This document shows, one piece after another, positions 56,987-64,000 of a DNA stretch of 64,000 nucleotides. The first letter of the stretch is position 1, and every line of letters begins with the position of its first letter. The notes under the pieces are model-generated. The model worked only from the letters and a program-made list of their open reading frames with translations. It searched no databases and was not told the DNA's origin. The DNA comes from Gilvimarinus sp. 2_MG-2023 (GTDB taxonomy: Bacteria > Pseudomonadota > Gammaproteobacteria > Pseudomonadales > Cellvibrionaceae). Location of the stretch: the NCBI RefSeq assembly GCF_030547685.1, contig NZ_JAUOQM010000021.1, positions 120,980 to 184,979 on the forward strand. Reading direction: 5' to 3'. A program made the position numbers and the translations under genes.

Positions 56987-57528
56987 TAAGCTTGCTCTGG
57001 CGGTAAGTGCTGGCCAATGGCCGCGCGATAGTGCCCCTGCGCTTGCAGGAGTAAATCGCACGCTTCGCGTACGGCGCCATCGCCGCCGTTACGGTGACTG
57101 ACCCAGTGCGCGTATTCAGCTACCGAAGCGTGCGCGTTGGGAACGGTTAGGGCCAGGCCCACGCGTGTCATGATGGATAAATCGGGCCAGTCATCACCCA
57201 TGTGGGCAATTTCTTCGGGTTTTAAATTAAGCTGGTCAAACACCTCTTGCAGCGCTTGCCATTTATCTTCGCGGCCTTGTATCACCAAATCTACCCCCAG
57301 CTCTTTAGCGCGCCGGGCGACGATCTCGCTCTTGCGCCCAGTGATAATGGCAACTCGGACATCACTGTACTTTTGCAAGCTCCTAATGCCTTGTCCGTCT
57401 TGGGTGCAAAAACTTTTCATCTCGTTGCCGTGATTGTCATAGTAAAGCTTGCCATCGGACAGAATACCGTCGACATCGAGAATCAGCAATTTTATCTGTT
57501 TGGCCAGTGCCAGTGTTTGTTGAGTCAT
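56986..57528 (-). CDS. kdsC: KDO-8-phosphate phosphatase KdsC
   Basis: KdsC removes phosphate from KDO 8-phosphate in the LPS inner-core pathway. The 180-residue HAD phosphatase has the nucleophile motif LDVDGILSDG (D18, D20), IITGR and MGDDWPDL. I chose ATG at 57528 because a start at 57600 overlaps kdsD and adds unrelated residues; no ribosome-binding site is evident. It lies between kdsD and lptC. Confidence 0.94.
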   Translation of the reverse strand: MTQQTLALAKQIKLLILDVDGILSDGKLYYDNHGNEMKSFCTQDGQGIRSLQKYSDVRVAIITGRKSEIVARRAKELGVDLVIQGREDKWQALQEVFDQLNLKPEEIAHMGDDWPDLSIMTRVGLALTVPNAHASVAEYAHWVSHRNGGDGAVREACDLLLQAQGHYRAAIGQHLPPEQA

Positions 57529-57553
57529 AAGTAAGTACTTGTACCTGAGGGCA

Positions 57554-58519
57554 TTAGACCACACCCGCCCGCAAAAGGTCGTGCATATGTAAGATGCCAC
57601 AGGCCCGGTCGCCTTCGGTGACCACCAGTGCGGTAATCTTGGCTTCTTCCATCACTTTTAAGGCTTCAGCCGCTAAGGTGTCACGGGCGATGGTCGTGGG
57701 GTTGGGGGTCATGATGTCACGCATGATGGCAGAGTGAATATCAATGCCCTTATCTATTTGGCGGCGCAGGTCTCCGTCGGTAAAAATACCGATGAGCTTA
57801 TCGTCTTGGAGTACGGTGGTCATGCCGAAGCCTTTGCTGCTCATCTCTAGCAGAGCTTTTGACAGGCAGTCCTCGGGGCTGGAGATGGGTAGCTGGGGGC
57901 CGGTGTGCATCAGGTCTTCGATCTTGAGCAGTAGCTTGCGCCCCAGTGTGCCGCCCGGGTGTGAGAAGGCAAAATCTTCGGCCGTGAAACCGCGCGCTTC
58001 CAGCAAGGCGATGGCCAGCGCGTCGCCCAGGACGGTGGTGACTGTGGCGCTGGACGTGGGGGCTAGTGCCAATGGACAAGCCTCGCGCTCAACTTCAATT
58101 GATAGATGAATGTCGCAGCTCTTGGCTAAGGTGGAGTCGGGGTTGGCGGTTAGGGCAATCATGGGAACCCCTAGGCGCTTGATCAGGGGCAGAAGAGTAA
58201 TCAGCTCGCTGGAGTTGCCCGAGTAAGAAATGGGCAGCAAAATATCATCGCGAGTTAGCATGCCGAGGTCGCCGTGGCTGGCCTCGCCGGGATGCATAAA
58301 GAAGGCTGGGGTGCCGGTGCTGGCCAGTGTCGCGGCAATTTTTTTGCCCATATGGCCGGATTTCCCCATGCCGGAAACGATAACGCGCCCCTTACAGCCG
58401 AGCATAAGTTGACAGGCCCGGGCGAAGTTACCGTTGACGCGCTGGCCCAAGGCTGCGACCGAAAGGGCCTCCTGCTCAATGGTGCGTTTAGCCGAAGCGA
58501 TAAAGTCAAAGTCGGTCAT
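57554..58519 (-). CDS. kdsD: D-arabinose 5-phosphate isomerase KdsD
   Basis: KdsD makes D-arabinose 5-phosphate from ribulose 5-phosphate, the first step of KDO synthesis. The 321-residue protein has an N-terminal SIS domain (SGMGKSGHMGKKIAATLAST), the HPGEASHGDLGM active-site region and two C-terminal CBS domains (about 205-320). It follows yrbG and precedes kdsC, as in E. coli. Confidence 0.95.
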   Translation of the reverse strand: MTDFDFIASAKRTIEQEALSVAALGQRVNGNFARACQLMLGCKGRVIVSGMGKSGHMGKKIAATLASTGTPAFFMHPGEASHGDLGMLTRDDILLPISYSGNSSELITLLPLIKRLGVPMIALTANPDSTLAKSCDIHLSIEVEREACPLALAPTSSATVTTVLGDALAIALLEARGFTAEDFAFSHPGGTLGRKLLLKIEDLMHTGPQLPISSPEDCLSKALLEMSSKGFGMTTVLQDDKLIGIFTDGDLRRQIDKGIDIHSAIMRDIMTPNPTTIARDTLAAEALKVMEEAKITALVVTEGDRACGILHMHDLLRAGVV

Positions 58520-58564
58520 AAGTGCTTTTCGTTACTCTTAGTCAGCGGTTCTGTTCCTATTCTA

Positions 58565-59527
58565 TCAGCCGAGAAGAATAAAGTAGTAGCCTGCGTATAT
58601 CGCAAGAAACACAACACCCATCAGTTTGCCCAGTCGGGGGCCTCCCCGGCGGCGGTAAACAAAAGCGCTGACCAGTAAAGCTAGGGCGAGCAGGGCCGTT
58701 AATGCCGCCATGGCGAGATAATCTCGGTGAAATACCGCCGGCTCCATAGCCAGAGGGGCAATCACACCGGGCAGCGACATAACTGCCAATAAATTAAATA
58801 GGTTGGAGCCGATAACATTGCCAATGGCGATATCGTGATGGCCTTTGAGAGCGCTGGTTACCGAGGCGGCAAGTTCGGGTAGGCTGGTGCCCACCGCGAC
58901 GACGGTCAGCCCAATGACCAGGGGGCTAACTCCAAAGTGAAGAGCAAGGTCGCTGGCGCCGCGCACGAGAATATCCGAGCTCACCACCAGAGCGGCCAGG
59001 CCAAACACAAACCAGAACAGAGCCCGTCCTCGGCTCATGTTGGGGATGTCGTCGTCGATCTCTTCCGGGTGGTGACGTTTACTCCAGATAATCAGCGCCA
59101 TAGCACAGGGTAGGGCAAGGAGAAGTGCAACGCCTTCACCTCGGGATAAGTGCGCATCCCAAAGGAACCAACCTGCCAGCGCGGTGATCAATAGTAAAAC
59201 CGGCATTTCGGTTTTAAGTAAATGATTTTGTACCGGCAGTGCGGCGATTAACGCAGTCGCACCCAGTACCAAGCCTATATTGGCGAGGTTGGACCCCAAG
59301 GCGTTGCCAATAGCCAAGTCGCCTTGACCTTGCAAAGATGCATTTAAGGAGACTAGTACTTCCGGTGCAGAGGTGCCCAGAGCCACAATGGTTAGGCCAA
59401 TGATTAGCTTTGAAACACCGTAGTTATTCGCTAACGCGGCGGCACCGCCAACAAATTTATCGGCGCTCCAAATCAGGCCGGCGAAGCCTACCAGTACGAG
59501 TAGCGCGGGTAGCCAGAGGTCGGTCAT
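58565..59527 (-). CDS. yrbG: Calcium/sodium antiporter YrbG
   Basis: YrbG is an inner-membrane CaCA-family cation exchanger. The 320-residue protein has ten hydrophobic segments and the two inverted alpha-repeat signatures, GNALGSNLANIGLVLG and GNVIGSNLFNLLAVM, each with the GTSAPEV or GTSLPEL motif before it. It heads the minus-strand kds-lpt-rpoN run. In E. coli mlaFEDCB is divergent from it; here only mlaC follows on the other strand. Confidence 0.94.
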   Translation of the reverse strand: MTDLWLPALLVLVGFAGLIWSADKFVGGAAALANNYGVSKLIIGLTIVALGTSAPEVLVSLNASLQGQGDLAIGNALGSNLANIGLVLGATALIAALPVQNHLLKTEMPVLLLITALAGWFLWDAHLSRGEGVALLLALPCAMALIIWSKRHHPEEIDDDIPNMSRGRALFWFVFGLAALVVSSDILVRGASDLALHFGVSPLVIGLTVVAVGTSLPELAASVTSALKGHHDIAIGNVIGSNLFNLLAVMSLPGVIAPLAMEPAVFHRDYLAMAALTALLALALLVSAFVYRRRGGPRLGKLMGVVFLAIYAGYYFILLG

Positions 59528-59725
59528 AGAGGGCTCTCAGGGTGTGGGTTGAATCTCAGATTGTGGGTTTTGCTCAGTTTATACTGGGCGGCGCCAAAAG
59601 GCGCAGTTGCATACCGCTTTATAAGTGGGTTGCAGCGAGGTGAGATGGTATAGTGTTACGCCTTGCGCGGCAATTGTCGTCGTCGCCATTTTTTTTGAAT
59701 TTTTATCAGATAAAGGAAGCGTGTA
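59528..59725. promoter_or_regulatory. Divergent yrbG/mlaC gap
   Basis: The 198-base gap contains a small hairpin (GCGCC-AAAA-GGCGC near 59591-59604) and a TATAGT at 59649-59654 that could be a -10 for mlaC, although no -35 is well placed. mlaF, mlaE and mlaD would be expected here by comparison with Pseudomonas and E. coli and are absent; I see no remnant of them. Confidence 0.45.
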
Positions 59726-60346
59726 ATGAGCACAGAAGGCTTGAAATCCATTATCGGTCGTCTCGGCTTGTGGGCAACAGCTCTAATGTTGGCGGTATCG
59801 GTCAATGCACAGGCGGCTGACCCGTACCAAGTCGTCGAAAATGTGACCGATGAACTGGTCGCTGCGGCCAAGGCCAAGAATGACGGTGGCGATAAGGCCA
59901 GCTACGACGCGGAAGTTCTCGCGGCGCTGGACCCCGTTGTGGCTTTTGACTATATAGCTCGTGTCGTAATGGGGGATTACTACAAATCTGCCAGTGCTGA
60001 GTTGAGAAAGGAATTCGCCGAAAAGTTCAAAACCGGGCTAGTAGCCTCTTACGCTAAAGGCATTGCCACTTACGCCGACAGTGACATCCAAGTGTTGAAG
60101 CCCGATGAGCCGGTTGGCGAGCAACGCCGAGTGACGGTTAAGCAACAGGTCAAGCATCAGGGGTCGGTACATAAGTTGTCTTACACTATGGGGAAAAACA
60201 AAAGTGGCGAGTGGAAGTTGATTAACGTGGTTCTTAACGGGGCCAATTTAGGTTCATCCTTTGCCAGCCAGTTCGAGCAATTAGCCAATAAATACGACGG
60301 CGATGTCGCCAAGGTCGTGGCCAACTGGGATGCCAGCGAAGCCTAA
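59726..60346 (+). CDS. mlaC: Periplasmic phospholipid-binding protein MlaC
   Basis: MlaC shuttles phospholipids between the outer-membrane MlaA complex and the inner-membrane MlaFEDB transporter. The 206-residue precursor has a signal peptide ending NAQAA-D (about residues 1-31) and the Ttg2-type fold: DPVVAFDYIARVVMGDYYK, FKTGLVASYAKGIATY and GEWKLINVVLNGANLGSSF. An aaaggaag ribosome-binding site precedes the ATG. No other mla gene adjoins it, which is unusual for this locus. Confidence 0.9.
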   Translation: MSTEGLKSIIGRLGLWATALMLAVSVNAQAADPYQVVENVTDELVAAAKAKNDGGDKASYDAEVLAALDPVVAFDYIARVVMGDYYKSASAELRKEFAEKFKTGLVASYAKGIATYADSDIQVLKPDEPVGEQRRVTVKQQVKHQGSVHKLSYTMGKNKSGEWKLINVVLNGANLGSSFASQFEQLANKYDGDVAKVVANWDASEA

Positions 60347-60458
60347 ACTCTCCAATCTAGCCGCTGGGCGTGATTCTGGTGGCTTAATCCGGTAATATTC
60401 CCGCCCTAAGACAACCTGCCGGTGCCCTTGGTGCCGGCCTTGCCCTATGGGGATTGCA

Positions 60459-61957
<1,499 letters not shown>

Positions 61958-61985
61958 TGTTGCGACAGGCAACAATGAGTCTGAC

Positions 61986-62621
61986 ATGAGCCAAATGATT
62001 ACCATCGCCCTGACCAAAGGGCGTATTTTAAAAGAGACTTTACCTCTGTTTGCAGCGGCCGGTATTACCCCGCAAGAGGATATCGATAAAAGCCGCAAGC
62101 TGGTATTTCCCACCAATCGCGATGACGTGCAGCTGTTAGTGTTGCGCGGCGCCGATGTGCCCACTTATGTGCAGTTTGGTGCGGCGGATATGGGTATTTC
62201 GGGCAAAGACACCCTAATGGAAAATGGTGCCGAGGGCTTGTATGAGCCGCTTGATTTACACATCGCCAAATGCCAGCTGATGACCGCGGCCATTAAAGGT
62301 GTGCCGCGCAAAAGTGGGCGCATTCGCGTCGCCACAAAGTATGTCAATATTGCCAAGCAATACTACGCCGCGCAGGGTCGCCAGAGTGATATCATCAAAC
62401 TCTACGGCGGTATGGAGCTGGCGCCGATTATGAACTTGGCCGATGAAATCGTCGATATTGTCGATACCGGGAACACCCTCAAAGCCAATGGTCTGGAGTC
62501 GCGCGAGCACATTGCCGACATCAGTTCACGCTTGATCGTCAATAAAGCCTCGATGAAAATGAAGCACGTAGGTATTCAGGCCATTATTGATGGCATTGCG
62601 ACTGCCGTACAGCGCGACTGA
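61986..62621 (+). CDS. hisG: ATP phosphoribosyltransferase HisG, short form
   Basis: HisG starts histidine synthesis by joining ATP and PRPP. The 211-residue protein is the short form, lacking the C-terminal regulatory domain; such enzymes need the HisZ subunit, not encoded here. Motifs include [26 protein letters not shown], the PRPP loop [15 protein letters not shown]. No ribosome-binding site is clear before the ATG. It precedes hisD as in Pseudomonas. Confidence 0.95.
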   Translation: MSQMITIALTKGRILKETLPLFAAAGITPQEDIDKSRKLVFPTNRDDVQLLVLRGADVPTYVQFGAADMGISGKDTLMENGAEGLYEPLDLHIAKCQLMTAAIKGVPRKSGRIRVATKYVNIAKQYYAAQGRQSDIIKLYGGMELAPIMNLADEIVDIVDTGNTLKANGLESREHIADISSRLIVNKASMKMKHVGIQAIIDGIATAVQRD

Positions 62622-62661
62622 GATTGCGCCAGCCATAGACCTTTTACAAGAGCGTTAACTT

Positions 62662-63954
62662 ATGATCACCCGACTCGATAGCCAAACTCCCGATTTCAGT
62701 GCCAAGCTGGACGCCTTACTGGCGTGGGATTCGGTGTCTGATCATAACGTGGCTCAGGTCGTTGACGACATTATCGCCGAGGTCAAAGCGCGCGGCGATG
62801 CGGCTGTGGTGGAATACACCAATCGCTTTGACCGCCGCGATGCCGGCTCCATGGCAGAGTTTGTAGTAGCGGCCGATACGTTGAACAGCGCCTTGGCCGC
62901 CATTGCCCCGGAACAGCGACAGGCCTTAGAGGAGGCTGCCCGCCGAGTGCGCGCTTACCACGAACACCAGCGGCAAGAATCGTGGCAGTACACCGAGGCG
63001 GATGGCACGGTGTTGGGGCAAAAAATTACTCCGATGGAGCGAGTGGGACTGTATGTTCCCGGTGGCAAAGCCTCCTACCCGTCTTCGGTATTAATGAACG
63101 CTATTCCGGCCAAAGTTGCCGGGGTGGATGAGTTGACCATGGTGGTGCCCGCGCCCGACGGTGAACTGAACGATATGGTACTAGCGGCAGCTAAAATTGC
63201 CGGTGTGGATCGGGTGATTACTATCGGAGGTGCGCAAGCGGTGGCAGCGTTGGCCTATGGCACCGAGACCATCACCAAGGTCGATAAAATTGTCGGCCCC
63301 GGTAATATCTTTGTCGCCACCGCTAAACGCGCTGTGTTTGGCCAGGTGGCGATCGATATGATTGCCGGCCCGTCCGAAATCTTAGTGCTGTGTGACGGGC
63401 AAACCGACCCGGACTGGATTGCCATGGACTTGTTTAGTCAGGCCGAGCACGACGAGCAGGCGCAATCTATTTTGGTCAGCCCCGATGCCGTCTTCCTAGA
63501 TCAGGTCGAAGCGGCAATGCAACGTTTGCTGCCCACCATGTCGCGCCAGACGATTATTGCCGAATCGCTCGCCGGTCGCGGTGCCCTGATTAAAGTGGCG
63601 GATATGGATGAGGCGATTGCGCTGTCAAACCGAATTGCTCCCGAACACCTTGAGGTGTCGGTGGAAGATCCAGAGGCATTGCTGCCCAGCATTCGCCACG
63701 CCGGTGCGATCTTTATGGGTCGCCACACCCCCGAAGCTTTGGGTGATTACTGCGCTGGCCCCAATCATGTTTTACCGACTTCGGGTACGGCGCGTTTCTC
63801 GTCACCTTTGGGGGTGTACGATTTTCAAAAGCGCAGCTCAATTATCTTTGCCTCGCCTCAGGGCGCATCGACCTTAGCGCAAACAGCCTCTATTTTGGCG
63901 CGCAGTGAAGACCTTGAGGCACACGCCCTATCGGCGGAGTATCGCAAGCGGTAA
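62662..63954 (+). CDS. hisD: Histidinol dehydrogenase HisD
   Basis: HisD oxidises histidinol to histidine in the last two steps of the pathway. The 430-residue zinc enzyme shows [20 protein letters not shown], the VDKIVGPGN segment, [26 protein letters not shown] and the catalytic pair E328-H329 in RIAPEHLEV. It ends 46 bases before the window edge; the next gene is outside. Confidence 0.97.
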   Translation: MITRLDSQTPDFSAKLDALLAWDSVSDHNVAQVVDDIIAEVKARGDAAVVEYTNRFDRRDAGSMAEFVVAADTLNSALAAIAPEQRQALEEAARRVRAYHEHQRQESWQYTEADGTVLGQKITPMERVGLYVPGGKASYPSSVLMNAIPAKVAGVDELTMVVPAPDGELNDMVLAAAKIAGVDRVITIGGAQAVAALAYGTETITKVDKIVGPGNIFVATAKRAVFGQVAIDMIAGPSEILVLCDGQTDPDWIAMDLFSQAEHDEQAQSILVSPDAVFLDQVEAAMQRLLPTMSRQTIIAESLAGRGALIKVADMDEAIALSNRIAPEHLEVSVEDPEALLPSIRHAGAIFMGRHTPEALGDYCAGPNHVLPTSGTARFSSPLGVYDFQKRSSIIFASPQGASTLAQTASILARSEDLEAHALSAEYRKR

Positions 63955-63980
63955 ATGCTGGGTGGGTGGTTTAGACTTGT

Positions 63981-64000
63981 CTGAACGCTGAACGCTGAAC
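63981..64000. repeat. CTGAACG heptamer tandem repeat (cut by the window end)
   Basis: Two full copies of CTGAACG and six bases of a third run to the last base of the window, 26 bases after the hisD stop. The array may continue outside. Confidence 0.7.

Noticed and set aside
59591..59604. Small hairpin in the yrbG-mlaC gap as a terminator
   Set aside because: Five-base stem without a T tract, in a divergent promoter region where no transcript should end.
63981..64000. CRISPR array at the window end
   Set aside because: The unit is only 7 bases with no spacers.

Overview
The window is an unbroken stretch of bacterial chromosome, about half G+C, in which nearly every gene can be recognised. 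Gene content and order point to a gammaproteobacterium near the Pseudomonas/Cellvibrionales branch. The evidence is a canonical dcw cluster running into lpxC and secA, the pilBCD-coaE-yacG block facing pilA, the nadC/DUF1631/ampD/ampE neighbourhood, gatCAB divergent from mreBCD, and the lpt-rpoN-PTSNtr cluster next to ibaG-murA-hisG-hisD. All of these blocks lie in one broad region of Pseudomonas aeruginosa, so the window reads as a compacted version of it. I saw no rRNA, tRNA, CRISPR array, insertion sequence or phage gene. Genus-level assignment is not possible from the sequence alone.

Layout. 1-16.6 kb (+): mraZ (5' end cut by the window), rsmH, ftsL, ftsI, murE, murF, mraY, murD, ftsW, murG, murC, ddlB, ftsQ, ftsA, ftsZ. 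This is a tightly packed division and peptidoglycan-precursor operon with many start/stop overlaps. 16.8-23.8 kb (+): lpxC (clear terminator), an M23 peptidase, secA, argJ and a Nudix-ThiE fusion. 23.9-28.5 kb (-): yacG, coaE, pilD, pilC, pilB. 28.5-32.1 kb (+): a sigma-54 promoter, pilA, then an OpgB/LtaS-type phosphoglycerol transferase-like gene and a TfpX/TfpZ-type pilin accessory gene. 32.1-37.8 kb: nadC (-), a DUF1631 gene, ampD, ampE and yajQ (+). 37.8-42.1 kb (-): cysZ, a small unknown gene, gatB, gatA, gatC. 42.5-51 kb (+): mreB, mreC, mreD, maf, rng, yhdP. 51-59.5 kb (-): yrbG, kdsD, kdsC, lptC, lptA, lptB, rpoN, hpf, ptsN, rapZ, an HPr (NPr) gene and yjgA, listed in transcription order. 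59.7-64 kb (+): mlaC, ibaG, murA, hisG, hisD.

How it works together. Most of the window builds the cell envelope: peptidoglycan precursors (mur, mraY, ddl), divisome and elongasome (fts, mre), LPS synthesis and export (lpxC, kdsC/D, lptABC), outer-membrane lipid homeostasis (mlaC, yhdP), secretion (secA) and wall recycling (ampD/E). RpoN is encoded here, as is a pilA promoter with the -24/-12 elements RpoN should read.

The most distinctive region is the pilA cassette. P. aeruginosa carries interchangeable pilin-modification or accessory genes (tfpO/W/X/Y/Z) between pilA and nadC. Here that slot holds a membrane phosphoglycerol transferase-like enzyme plus a TfpX/Z-like protein, which suggests a pilin phosphoglycerol-modification system. 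Other points of note are an apparent ATT start codon for mreC, an SxQ in place of the SxN motif in FtsI, an mlaC gene stripped of mlaFED and mlaB, and an ampD promoter so close to its ATG that the mRNA may be leaderless.
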